Assembly: GCF_014397005.1 (NCBI RefSeq)
Contig: NZ_JACGWS010000003.1
Coordinates: 372,001 to 436,000 of the forward strand
Length of the DNA stretch: 64,000 nt
DNA from: Kordia aestuariivivens
GTDB lineage: Bacteria > Bacteroidota > Bacteroidia > Flavobacteriales > Flavobacteriaceae
Direction: 5' to 3'
The first letter of the stretch is position 1, and the number at the start of each line of letters is the position of its first letter. Below are positions 24,984 through 33,568 of this stretch, piece by piece. A program made the translations under genes and the position numbers. The notes beneath the pieces are model-generated. The model was not told where the DNA came from. It saw only the letters and a list, made by a program, of their open reading frames with translations, and did not search any database.

Positions 24984-25177
24984 GGTTTAAAGTTTTTGAG
25001 TTATTAAATAATTCACTTCATACTATAGGTTGCAAAAGTTGCCTAAGATTTCGTGAATTTTGTTATTTAAAAGTAGGATGGAAATTTGACCTCACAAAAG
25101 GTTGTCTCCGCAAGAAGCGCAAAAATTAAATGAATTGAGGCGGTAAGAAGAAAATTGAAACTGTAAAGTTTGGCGCA

Positions 25178-25203
25178 AAAAAAAACCGGAAGCTAAACTT
25201 CCG
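25178..25203 (-). terminator. Terminator separating peptide gene f from the array
   Basis: CGGAAG-CTAAA-CTTCCG (25187-25203), with a run of A to the left that is a T run on the minus strand. It lies 32 bases after the stop of the peptide gene at 25235, so that gene and the array are separate transcripts unless there is readthrough. Confidence 0.8.
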
Positions 25204-25234
25204 ATTCTTACATGTGAATTATTAGGTAATATTA

Positions 25235-25396
25235 TTAATAGCAAACTATATCTGCACAATGCGAAACCATTGCGGAATCATCAAATAGTGTCGAATTACC
25301 ACGAGTACCACCTTTTACTAGCATTGCAGTTGTTTGGTTAATTTGAGCGATCGTTGCTTTTTTAAGCTTCATTTTTTGTGAATGCTTTACTTTCAT
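25235..25396 (-). CDS. RiPP precursor-like peptide (separate unit upstream of the array)
   Basis: 53 residues. The leader MKVKHSQKMKLKKATIAQIN is of the same general type but less similar. The double-Gly is at LVKGG (G29-G30). The core TRGNSTLFDDSAMVSHCADIVCY has Cys at 47 and 52 and lacks the TSC motif. It lies 90 bases after the regulator gene stop (25487) and is followed by its own terminator, so it may be read through from the regulator gene or have its own promoter. Confidence 0.7.
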   Translation of the reverse strand: MKVKHSQKMKLKKATIAQINQTTAMLVKGGTRGNSTLFDDSAMVSHCADIVCY

Positions 25397-25486
25397 AAAT
25401 AAGGTTTTTTGTTAGATTATAAATTGAAAGATAGCTTATTCAAAACCTAAAACATATAAAAATGAATTACATACACCTCAAATTAT

Positions 25487-27181
25487 TTAATTTGAGGCAT
25501 TATTTTCTGATGTATTCTCAAGGTTCTTAATATAATAGGATGGATAGAGTTTTGTATAGGCTTTAAAGTATTTTGTAAACGAATTTGTACTCTTATATCC
25601 AATTTCTTCTGCAATATGCTTCACGGAATAGTTGCGAAACTTAGAGTCTTCTTTGAGACGTTTTAAGACATATTGAATCCGTAAATCATTTAAATAGTCA
25701 TAAAATTTTTTGTGCTTGTATTTGGTTATAATTTTTGATAAATAATTCGTGTTCGTTTTTACTTTTTTAGCTAAACTTTGCAAGGTGCAATTGCTATTGA
25801 GGAAAAATAATGATTCTTCTAGTTTATCTAAACGCTCTAAAATAGCTTCTACTTTTTTGTCTCCAATCGTAAAATTGGGTTTTGATGGTACTACTTTTTT
25901 AGTGTTTACTTTAGCAACTAATTGCTCAAAAATAATTTTATTCTGTTTTTTCGCTTTCAAAAATTTGAATAAGAAATATGCGCATAAACTCAGCGCAAAT
26001 ATGCTAAAGAGAATTACATAAATAAGTCTGTTTTGTAATTTTGACGTCAATGATGAAAGTGAATTATTTTCTTTTCGTGCGGTTTCATACAATTCCTTAA
26101 TCACGGCAATATCTTGATTTTCATTTGCATCTCTTAATTCTAAATATTTAGAAGTATATTCCAAATACAAATCACGTTTATCTTTAAGTTCAAAGGCTTT
26201 AGAAAGTGTAAGATACGTGCCTAATAATTCTGGAGGATTAAATTTTATGCTTTGTTCGCTATTTTTTTTAGCAACAATTTTTTCTACATTTTTTAAAAAA
26301 GAAATTGCATCATCATACTTTTCTAACTCAAAATATGACTTGCCTATATAATAGTATATTTCAGTAAGTCGTTTTTGATTATTGAGTCCTTTGGTAATCT
26401 TTTCAGCTTTAGTTAAATACTCAATTGCAATATCAAAATTACCTTTTATGAAATGCGCTATACCAATATCGATATAAAAATAACTTACACCTTCCATATC
26501 ATTTGACGCAAGGCTTTTTTGGAGCCCTACTTCTGAGTATTTAAGTGTAGAATCGGGTTGCTGCAAACGTAAATAAGTACCGCCAACTCCCATATACGCA
26601 TTGATAAGAATCATTTTATTCTGAAAGTCATATTGTTCAGCTAAGTGTGCATTATTTTTATATATAGAAAGTGCTTCTTCATAAAAACCCATACGCCTTT
26701 TTATCTTCGCAATATTGGCTTGTGCTGCAATTTCAAATTGAATATCTTTGAGTTGTTTTGCAATATCTAACGCATTCAAATAATTTGCCAATGCTTCTTT
26801 ATTATCTCCAAGATATACAATAGCGTTTCCTTTGGCGAGATGTACTTCAGCTAAAAATAGTTGATTTTTTAGGGCTTTGGCAGTTGTAATTGCTGAATCG
26901 CAATACTGAATAGCTTCTTCGTAATTTCCTTCAATATTTGCAATTTTACAACATTGCGCATAAGCGTTAAAAAGTTGAATACTATCCTGTTCTTTTTTAC
27001 TTTTCGTGACTAGAATTCGAGCATATTTTTTTGAAAGTTCAGGATTGGAATATTTATGTTGAATGATAAAATCAAAAATCTCTTGATTAGAAGAGTTTTC
27101 GGGGACTTCTTGTGCTAACACATTGATTTGAAATGCTAAAAGCAACAAGCATGCTAAAAATCTGGGAAGTGACAATTTCAT
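25487..27181 (-). CDS. TPR membrane regulator with AraC-type DNA-binding domain
   Basis: 564 residues from the ATG at 27179-27181, chosen over an in-frame ATG at 27217 because it gives a clean signal peptide (MKLSLPRFLACLLLLAFQIN). TPR repeats fill about 30-350. One membrane helix lies near 385-405 (LIYVILFSIFALSLCAYFLF). The C-terminal 110 residues form an AraC/XylS helix-turn-helix pair (LQSLAKKVKTNTNYLSKII and YSVKHIAEEIGYKSTNSFTKYFKAY). It is a one-component sensor with an outside TPR and an inside DNA-binding domain, a layout common in Flavobacteriia. It is the nearest regulator upstream of the six peptide genes and runs the same way. Control of them is an inference. Confidence 0.85.
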   Translation of the reverse strand: MKLSLPRFLACLLLLAFQINVLAQEVPENSSNQEIFDFIIQHKYSNPELSKKYARILVTKSKKEQDSIQLFNAYAQCCKIANIEGNYEEAIQYCDSAITTAKALKNQLFLAEVHLAKGNAIVYLGDNKEALANYLNALDIAKQLKDIQFEIAAQANIAKIKRRMGFYEEALSIYKNNAHLAEQYDFQNKMILINAYMGVGGTYLRLQQPDSTLKYSEVGLQKSLASNDMEGVSYFYIDIGIAHFIKGNFDIAIEYLTKAEKITKGLNNQKRLTEIYYYIGKSYFELEKYDDAISFLKNVEKIVAKKNSEQSIKFNPPELLGTYLTLSKAFELKDKRDLYLEYTSKYLELRDANENQDIAVIKELYETARKENNSLSSLTSKLQNRLIYVILFSIFALSLCAYFLFKFLKAKKQNKIIFEQLVAKVNTKKVVPSKPNFTIGDKKVEAILERLDKLEESLFFLNSNCTLQSLAKKVKTNTNYLSKIITKYKHKKFYDYLNDLRIQYVLKRLKEDSKFRNYSVKHIAEEIGYKSTNSFTKYFKAYTKLYPSYYIKNLENTSENNASN

Positions 27182-27375
27182 AAAATCGGTTTGTAAAATC
27201 TGGGCTTCAGCAACCATTATTAAAGTGTTTGGAAACTATGGTAGATTATTTTCATTCAAATTCTTAAAAAAGAAAAAGAAACACTTTACCGCTAAAATTA
27301 CTAATAATTCACACAAGAATCCCGCTTTCAATTCTTTTTTTAAAATAGTGTCTGCATTTCAATAGCTAAATACAG

Positions 27376-27414
27376 AAAGCAGTGCCAAATCTCATAACGA
27401 GAAGCACTGCTTTT
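27376..27414 (-). terminator. Hairpin after the thioredoxin-TPR gene
   Basis: AAAGCAGTGC (27376-27385) and GCACTGCTTT (27404-27413) form a 10-bp stem, 28 bases after the stop of the gene at 27442. The T run on the minus strand is weak, so efficiency is uncertain. Confidence 0.55.
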
Positions 27415-27441
27415 AAAACCAACCTAACTTTTAAATATGTA

Positions 27442-28326
27442 TTATTTCATTTTTGCGAGCATCGTTTTTGCATTCGTATCCTTTGGGTCTAATGCTAATA
27501 CTTTTGAGTAATTTTCAGTTGCCTTTTCGTAATTTTTCATTACAAAATAGGCTTCTCCCAAACTGTCATAGCCGTTTTTATCGTCTGGAAATAATTTGGT
27601 GTTCATGGTAAAAACCGCAATGGCTTTTGAGGTCGCTTTCGCGCGAAGCAACACATAACCATAGGTATTGAGCTCTTTCAAACTTTTTGAGAATGGTTTT
27701 AATTTTGAAGCTACTTTTTCAACGTTTTCAGTAATGTATGTTTCCCCTTTTTTCTGAAATAAATTGTCTAATTCCGTTACAATTTGATAGTTATGCTCAT
27801 ACGATTTTCCACGACAAATTCTCAACAGATCAGCTTCCAAACTTTCCGCAGGATGTTCTACAATACGCCCAACTTCTTTGCCTTTTTTGTTGTACACAAT
27901 AAATGTGGGTACACGATGAATATTCATGCCTTTTTCTTCACCATTAGGACCTTGTTTGTACTGTTCACGTCCATTATTGAGTCCCACAACACGAAGTTTG
28001 CTTTCAGGGAAATTGGCAGCTTCTAGTACTTTGTAAAACCTTGGTACTTCTTTTTTGCTATCGCCACACCAAGTTCCCATAAATACGGTAATGGTATATT
28101 TTTTTAGTTTTCGCTTCAGTTTTTTTACAATTGTTTCGTCAGGTGTATACGCTTCATGATTTTTTGTAAACCATGAATTAAAAGTGTTCGACGTAAAACC
28201 TTCTTTGGTAATTTCGCCTAGCATTTTTTCGCGTCCTTTGGCGTCTTTTGTAACCTGATTTACTTCTTGCGAAAGCAAACATTGACATAGTAAAAGCGTG
28301 AAAATTGTGATAAAAAGCCTGTTCAT
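27442..28326 (-). CDS. Exported thioredoxin-fold protein with C-terminal TPR
   Basis: 294 residues, starting at the internal ATG 28324-28326 (MNRLFITIFTLLLCQCLLSQ, a signal peptide) rather than the upstream ATG at 28362. The thioredoxin-fold domain (about 60-190) contains TVFMGTWCGDSKKEVPRFYKVL and the cis-Pro segment RVPTFIVYNKKGKEVGRIVE. The active site is WCGDSK instead of WCxxC, with only one Cys, so it cannot act as an ordinary dithiol oxidoreductase; a single-Cys reductase or binding role is possible. The C-terminus (about 225-294) has TPR units (YDSLGEAYFVMKNYEKATENY). It is a single gene. Confidence 0.8.
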   Translation of the reverse strand: MNRLFITIFTLLLCQCLLSQEVNQVTKDAKGREKMLGEITKEGFTSNTFNSWFTKNHEAYTPDETIVKKLKRKLKKYTITVFMGTWCGDSKKEVPRFYKVLEAANFPESKLRVVGLNNGREQYKQGPNGEEKGMNIHRVPTFIVYNKKGKEVGRIVEHPAESLEADLLRICRGKSYEHNYQIVTELDNLFQKKGETYITENVEKVASKLKPFSKSLKELNTYGYVLLRAKATSKAIAVFTMNTKLFPDDKNGYDSLGEAYFVMKNYEKATENYSKVLALDPKDTNAKTMLAKMK

Positions 28327-28549
28327 TTTTGATTGATTTTGAATTGATGTTTCAAAAATCATTCAACTAAAAACAACAAACTAAAAAAATGTATAGCATG
28401 CAATAATGACTTTACGAAATGCATTTCTCAAAAAGAAGCATTTCTTTCGGGCGAAATTGAAGTTTGTACAGCAAAACACGTATTTTATCCACTTATATTT
28501 GATGAATTCTCTCTTTCTTAGTACTTTGATTGCTTGTAAAAATCCCAAC

Positions 28550-29527
28550 ATGAACTTTTTTAGCTATAAAATTTCTAAAATACTGATTCACCTTTTGTTT
28601 TGGACATTGTTCATTGTGGTTTCGCTATTTTACTTTTCAGACTTCTATTGGGCAGAAAATCCATTTTTGCAATACTTATCCATTTTGGTTGTGATTGTGT
28701 ATGCGAATGATTTTATCTTATTGCCGTTTTTTGAAAAGAGAAAATGGTATACATTATACATTCTTATCATTGCGTTGATTAGTTTCTTGGCAACTCAATT
28801 GTATTGTAATGTATTTGCAGAATGCGGTTGTAGTGTTGCCAGATGCTTGTCAGATTATGTCTGGCAAACAATTGTTCCAATTATCTTTTTCTCGTTTATT
28901 TGGATGTTATTTCGGTATTTAGAGAAGAAAGATGAAGTAGAAGTCATTCAGCGAAAACATGTGGAAATGGAATTGAAATTTTTAAAATCGCAGATCAATC
29001 CGCATGTATTATTCAATAATTTAAACACAATTTATTCCTATTCTTTAGAAAAACCAGCGCAAGTTCCAGAGTTGATTTTAATGTTGTCCAATAATTTAAA
29101 ACACGTATTGTATGAAAGCAATGCGACCTTTGTTTCGTTGGAAAAAGAAATTGCGTTTATTGACAATTATATTGCGTTTCAAGAAATTCGGACAGAAGGC
29201 ATTAAAACGATTCAGTATACAAAAGAAATCTTGCGTTTTGATTATACGATTGCGCCACTTTTATTAATTACCATTATTGAAAATGCGTTTAAACACAGCA
29301 CAATTGACACACATATTGATGTTAAAATCACGCTTACTAATGGTGTGTTGGAGTGTATCTGTACAAATGTATTTGATGCGACAAAAGAGACGGCAGAAGA
29401 CAAAATAGGCTTGCAAAACTTGAAAAAACGCTTAGATTTGATTTATAAAGATAACTACGAATTGAATATAGAAGCAAAAGAAAAATACGGTGTCACATTG
29501 AAATTAAACTTAACTCGAAACAGCTAA
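28550..29527 (+). CDS. LytS-type sensor histidine kinase
   Basis: 325 residues from the ATG at 28550. In-frame ATGs at 28502 and 28406 would give longer, atypical N-termini. Four membrane helices lie in the first 140 residues (ISKILIHLLFWTLFIVVSLF and following), then a short coiled coil. The His_kinase domain reads KSQINPHVLFNNLNTIYSYSL (phosphoacceptor His in NPH), and an ATPase domain has IENAFKHSTI and GLQNLKKRL. Known: this family pairs with LytTR regulators. The regulator follows after 5 bases. The region has a Cys-rich loop (FAECGCSVARCLSD) that could sense metals or redox. Confidence 0.85.
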   Translation: MNFFSYKISKILIHLLFWTLFIVVSLFYFSDFYWAENPFLQYLSILVVIVYANDFILLPFFEKRKWYTLYILIIALISFLATQLYCNVFAECGCSVARCLSDYVWQTIVPIIFFSFIWMLFRYLEKKDEVEVIQRKHVEMELKFLKSQINPHVLFNNLNTIYSYSLEKPAQVPELILMLSNNLKHVLYESNATFVSLEKEIAFIDNYIAFQEIRTEGIKTIQYTKEILRFDYTIAPLLLITIIENAFKHSTIDTHIDVKITLTNGVLECICTNVFDATKETAEDKIGLQNLKKRLDLIYKDNYELNIEAKEKYGVTLKLNLTRNS

Positions 29528-29532
29528 ACAAT

Positions 29533-30237
29533 ATGCAATGTATCATTATTGAAGATGAAATTCCGGCGCAGCGCATTCTAAAAAGTTACATTGCGAAAGT
29601 ATCGCATTTGGAATTGGTGGGAACGTTTAATGCTGCTTTGAAAGCGTATGATATTTTATATGCGGAAGACATCGATTTGATCTTTTTAGACATCAATCTG
29701 CCAGATATTTCGGGTTTAAGTTTTCTGCGAACGCTCAAAAATCCGCCAACAATTATCATGACAACGGCGTATCCTGATTATGCAGTGGAAAGTTTTGAAT
29801 TTGAGACGATTATCGATTATTTGGTGAAGCCATTTTCGTTGGAGCGTTTCCTAAAGGCAATTCAGAAAACACAACGCAATCAACCCAGAGTTATTTCTGC
29901 GGAAGCGCCAAAAACAGTTTCGGAAACCTTGTTTTTAAACGTTGACAAAACCTTTCATAAAATTCAATTTCAAGATATTTTTTATGTCGAATCGGAACGA
30001 AATTATTTGACATTAGTGAGCAAACTGCAAAAATTATCTTTCATTGGAGCCTTGCGCACATGGAAAGAGAAATTGCCTGAAAATCAATTCATCCAAATTC
30101 ACAAATCGTTTGTCATTAACAAAGATCATGTTGATAAAATAACGGGAAACGAAGTGTATATTCACGACAAGCGCATTCCGATTGGACGAACTTTCAAAGC
30201 AAAACTTTTTGAAGTGTTAGATATTAATGGGAAATAA
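29533..30237 (+). CDS. LytTR family response regulator
   Basis: 234 residues. The receiver domain has E7, D8, phosphoacceptor D53 (LIFLDINLPDISG) and K99 (YLVKPFSLERF). The LytTR domain (about 130-234) includes DIFYVESERNYLTLV and NQFIQIHKSFVINKDHVDKI. It is co-transcribed with the LytS-type kinase (5-base gap). Target genes are unknown. Confidence 0.92.
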   Translation: MQCIIIEDEIPAQRILKSYIAKVSHLELVGTFNAALKAYDILYAEDIDLIFLDINLPDISGLSFLRTLKNPPTIIMTTAYPDYAVESFEFETIIDYLVKPFSLERFLKAIQKTQRNQPRVISAEAPKTVSETLFLNVDKTFHKIQFQDIFYVESERNYLTLVSKLQKLSFIGALRTWKEKLPENQFIQIHKSFVINKDHVDKITGNEVYIHDKRIPIGRTFKAKLFEVLDINGK

Positions 30238-30262
30238 ACTTAAATTTACAATAAGCGAGTAA

Positions 30263-30304
30263 TTCTCGATACAAATTTGCTTCGCAAATTCACTCGAATT
30301 GACG
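30263..30304 (+). repeat. Half copy of element B (B3)
   Basis: It has TTCTCGATAC (30263-30272), a small hairpin AATTTGC-TTC-GCAAATT (30274-30290) and CACTCGAATTGACG (30291-30304), equal to the left half of B1. The right half is absent and is replaced by the octamer tandem repeat. Confidence 0.7.
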
Positions 30305-30311
30305 TTTTTCA

Positions 30312-30375
30312 CATACCAACATACCAACATACCAACATACCAACATACCAACATACCAACATACCAACATACCAA
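30312..30375 (+). repeat. Eight perfect octamer repeats directly before a start codon
   Basis: CATACCAA occurs eight times without error from 30312 to 30375, and the omega-amidase ATG starts at 30376. The repeat occupies the whole ribosome-binding zone. Read in one frame it would encode repeated HIPTYQ/HTNIPTYQ and run into the gene. It is a candidate slippage site. Confidence 0.9.
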
Positions 30376-31161
30376 ATGCAAAACGAAACACTAAAAATAG
30401 CCTTAGTACAAACCAATCTTATTTGGGAACATCCTGCGCAAAATCGCATCCAATTGGGCGAAAAAATCAACGCAATTACTGAAACTGTAGATATAATTGT
30501 GTTGCCAGAAATGTTTACGTCTGGTTTTACCATGAAACCTGAAATTGTCGCAGAAACGATGAACGGCGAAACCATGACGTGGATAAAAGCATTGGCAAAA
30601 GCTAAAAATGCTGCGATTACAGGAAGTTTGGTAATTGTTGAAAATGGAAAGTATTACAATCGGTTGGTATTTGTATTTCCTTCTGGAAACGTGGAAACCT
30701 ACGACAAACGACATACATTTACCTTAGCTGGCGAGCACGAAGTCTATACGGCTGGAACTTCAAAGAATATCATTAATTATAAAGGCTGGAATATTTGTCC
30801 GTTAGTTTGTTACGATTTACGCTTTCCGGTTTGGGCGCGAAATGTTGAAAACTATGACGTTTTGTTGTATGTGGCAAATTGGCCAAAACCACGAATTAGT
30901 GCATGGGACGCGTTGTTAAAAGCACGCGCGATTGAAAATATGAGTTATTGTATTGGCGTGAATAGAGTAGGACTCGATGCAAATTCGCATGAATATCCAG
31001 GACATTGCGCCGCGTATGATGTGTTGGGCGAGCAACTAACGAACATAGAACCCAATCGTGAAGCAACGGAAATTGTGACATTTACAAAATCACATATTGA
31101 AACCTATCGGAATAAGTTGAAATTTTTAGATGATAAGGATGCCTTTACTTTAAATTCTTAA
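30376..31161 (+). CDS. Omega-amidase (nitrilase superfamily, YafV-like)
   Basis: 261 residues. The catalytic triad of the nitrilase superfamily is visible: E45 (VLPEMFTSGF), K111 (YDKRHTF) and C145 (PLVCYDLRFP). The sequence AIENMSYCIGVNRVG is typical of the YafV/Nit2 branch, which hydrolyses 2-oxoglutaramate and 2-oxosuccinamate. Start: I prefer the ATG at 30376 because it opens the conserved NETLKIALVQTNLIW. An in-frame upstream ATG at 30277 would add octamer-encoded residues. It probably works with the methionine aminotransferase at 22555. Its 3' end overlaps by 17 bases the convergent lipoprotein gene. Confidence 0.88.
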   Translation: MQNETLKIALVQTNLIWEHPAQNRIQLGEKINAITETVDIIVLPEMFTSGFTMKPEIVAETMNGETMTWIKALAKAKNAAITGSLVIVENGKYYNRLVFVFPSGNVETYDKRHTFTLAGEHEVYTAGTSKNIINYKGWNICPLVCYDLRFPVWARNVENYDVLLYVANWPKPRISAWDALLKARAIENMSYCIGVNRVGLDANSHEYPGHCAAYDVLGEQLTNIEPNREATEIVTFTKSHIETYRNKLKFLDDKDAFTLNS

Positions 31162-32767
31162 GAATCAAATCTTCATTAACGTCCCAATTGGCTCTAATTT
31201 CCACTTTTTTAGGGAAGTATTTTACGTCTTCAGGTTGAATGTTTCTCAGGAAATTTCCAGTGTCCCATTTCCCGTTTTTATTTGTGTCAAAAATAACGCG
31301 GAAATATACGTTTTGCGGATCAATGAACGGAAAATTATAGCTTGATTTTGCTTCTGTAACATATTCTTCAACAATCAATTCTAGCTTTTCATTGACAACT
31401 TGTATGATGATAGGAAACTCAGTACCATCATACGTTAAGCTAATATTTCCATACGCTTTATCTTCTTTGGTAACCAATGTGTACTTTAATGTGTCATTGA
31501 CTTCTCCATAAAAATCGGTGATGGTTTTTGGCAACATGGTAATGTCATAACGTTGGTTTTCTTTTTTCTCAAAGAAAAGATCCAGACTGTTAGTTGTTTC
31601 ATCAAATTTAGAAGTGAATTCTATAGGAATTGAATCTTTATTTTGAATAGAAATTATTTTATCATTCACCGCAACAATTGGTGTGTTTGCAGCTACTTTA
31701 AAATCCTTATTTGGTGGAATACTTCCTTTGTAATTTGCAGTAAGCTTCATCGAATCACGTTCCAATTCTTTCAATTTTACCGTAAAATCTTTGTTGTAGG
31801 TACCTTTAGAAACCGTAAATAGTAACGAATCTGTTTCGGGTTTTAAGTTTTCAAACCAATAGCGAAGTGTGTCTTTTTCAGGATCGCGTGTTGTTTTGTA
31901 ACGAAAATTATCTGCAACTTCAGAATTGACCGTAATTTTCATGCTATCAATTGGACCTTCATATCCAAACGCAATCATTGTTTTAGAAATTTGCGCTGGA
32001 CGCGTTGCTTTAAAAGCCGGAATTTCCTTGAATAATTTAATTGTATACAATGAATCAGTTGGCACTGTAACTTCTTGCTCAACATATCCTATTTTATCTA
32101 TGAGCGGATTAAAAACGTAATTACTTGAAACATCTTTCAATGCAATCATTTTATACGTTCCTGCGCGTAAATTTTCTAGTTTAAAATTGGTGATACTATC
32201 AAGTGTGTTTGTAATATAGGTTGGTGTTTTTTTATACACAGTTGAATCGGTATACGTATAATCAATCTCATACAGCATGACCGAAACAAACTTTTCGGGA
32301 CTTCTATTGAAGGCATCTTCAATTGTTCCGCCAACTTCTAGCGAATCAATATACGAGCCTGTTGAAAACACATATTTAAAATAATCGTACGGATTTCCTT
32401 CATTATTATCTACAATACTTTGTCCAAAATTGAACGAATACGTTGTGTTTGGTTGCAGCGTATCTAAAATTTGAATATCAATATACTTGCTTGCGCTTCC
32501 TTGTGGATAAATAATATATCCGCCTTCTTTAATCGGAGGCGAAATAATCAATTGCTTTTGAATATCTTTTACCTTAATGTATTCATTAAAGTAAATACGA
32601 ATTCGTTTTTCGTCAAAATTAGTGCTGAATTCTTCCGGTTGCGCTTTTACCATTTTTGGTGGTGTCTTATCAGGATCGCCGCCAGAAGGAAAGCCACGCT
32701 TGGCACAATTGACCAAGGACAAAAGTAAAAGTATAACTATGGAGAAAAATATAAAACGTTGTTTCAT
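31145..32767 (-). CDS. Lipoprotein with bacterial Ig-like (Big_5) domain
   Basis: 540 residues. The signal peptide carries a lipobox (FFSIVILLLLSLVNC, Cys21). The sequence GGDPDKTPPKMVKAQPEEF followed by IRIYFNEYIKVKDIQKQLIISPP is the Ig-like Big_5 type. Later beta-rich modules include YKMIALKDVSSNY and a C-terminal dockerin-like segment IFDTNKNGKWDTG. This layout is widespread and conserved in Flavobacteriia as an outer-membrane lipoprotein of unknown function. The gene is convergent with the omega-amidase (17-base overlap) and follows comF in the same direction. Confidence 0.8.
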   Translation of the reverse strand: MKQRFIFFSIVILLLLSLVNCAKRGFPSGGDPDKTPPKMVKAQPEEFSTNFDEKRIRIYFNEYIKVKDIQKQLIISPPIKEGGYIIYPQGSASKYIDIQILDTLQPNTTYSFNFGQSIVDNNEGNPYDYFKYVFSTGSYIDSLEVGGTIEDAFNRSPEKFVSVMLYEIDYTYTDSTVYKKTPTYITNTLDSITNFKLENLRAGTYKMIALKDVSSNYVFNPLIDKIGYVEQEVTVPTDSLYTIKLFKEIPAFKATRPAQISKTMIAFGYEGPIDSMKITVNSEVADNFRYKTTRDPEKDTLRYWFENLKPETDSLLFTVSKGTYNKDFTVKLKELERDSMKLTANYKGSIPPNKDFKVAANTPIVAVNDKIISIQNKDSIPIEFTSKFDETTNSLDLFFEKKENQRYDITMLPKTITDFYGEVNDTLKYTLVTKEDKAYGNISLTYDGTEFPIIIQVVNEKLELIVEEYVTEAKSSYNFPFIDPQNVYFRVIFDTNKNGKWDTGNFLRNIQPEDVKYFPKKVEIRANWDVNEDLILKNLK

Positions 32768-32827
32768 TAACTAGTCTAAAATAATGTGATACAAATAAAC
32801 TAATTATTTTTGGTACTAACGTAGATT

Positions 32828-33517
32828 TTAACTTGCTATTGACATTGTAGCAATGCTAATTTTAATATTTGGTATTTTTTTGAGTGCATTCGCGCAAGCT
32901 TCTAATGTTGCGCCAGTTGTAATGACATCATCTACTAATAAAATATGTTGTCCTTCTAATTTTTGCAGATCAGTTACTTCAAACGAATGTTGTGTAGTGA
33001 GCCAACGTGCTGCACGTTTCTTAAATGCTTGTGTTTTGGTGTTTGTCACTTTGACAAGAATGTCTTCTAGATATTCTATTTCTAGATGATGTGCCAATTG
33101 TTGACCAAAAGTTGTTACTTGATTGTAACCACGTTTTCGGAATCGTTTTTTATGCAACGGAACCGGAATGATGTGTGTAATGTTGCGATACGAAATTTCC
33201 TTTTTTAACTCGTGACCAAGGAAATTCCCTAGTATAGTTCCAATTTCTTGTCTTCCTTTGTATTTTAATTGATGTAGTAACTGTTGTACCATTCCATTTT
33301 TCTTGTAGTGCAACAAAGCTGTTGCGTTTTCTATCGGAACGCGTCCATAAAAAGTATTCAGTACAGGATTTTGATGATGCTTGTGAAATGAGGTAAAAGG
33401 TAAATTGTGGCGACATTTTGTGCAAATATGCTGTTCTTGATGCATTAATTTAGCAGAACAACCCAAGCAAATCTCAGGAAAAAAGGAAGAAAGAATATTA
33501 TTTAATATATTAGCCAA
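32828..33517 (-). CDS. ComF family phosphoribosyltransferase-like protein
   Basis: 229 residues. An N-terminal zinc ribbon with C17, C20 (CLGC) and C32, C35 (CTKC) leads into a PRTase domain containing IIPVPLHKKRFRKRGYNQ and the PRPP-binding loop HILLVDDVITTGATLEAC near residue 190. Known: ComF proteins take part in uptake of single-stranded DNA for competence, with an inferred helper role for the zinc ribbon and PRTase domains. A divergent coiled-coil membrane gene starts 51 bases away. Length and motifs are standard. Confidence 0.88.
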   Translation of the reverse strand: MANILNNILSSFFPEICLGCSAKLMHQEQHICTKCRHNLPFTSFHKHHQNPVLNTFYGRVPIENATALLHYKKNGMVQQLLHQLKYKGRQEIGTILGNFLGHELKKEISYRNITHIIPVPLHKKRFRKRGYNQVTTFGQQLAHHLEIEYLEDILVKVTNTKTQAFKKRAARWLTTQHSFEVTDLQKLEGQHILLVDDVITTGATLEACANALKKIPNIKISIATMSIAS

Positions 33518-33568
33518 CTGTAAACGTTAAAATTTTTAACACATTAGCAATAAAAGTACTACTTTTTT

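Noticed and set aside
30312-30375. Octamer repeat considered as a CRISPR array
   Set aside because: Units are 8 bases and contiguous with no spacers, and no cas genes are present.
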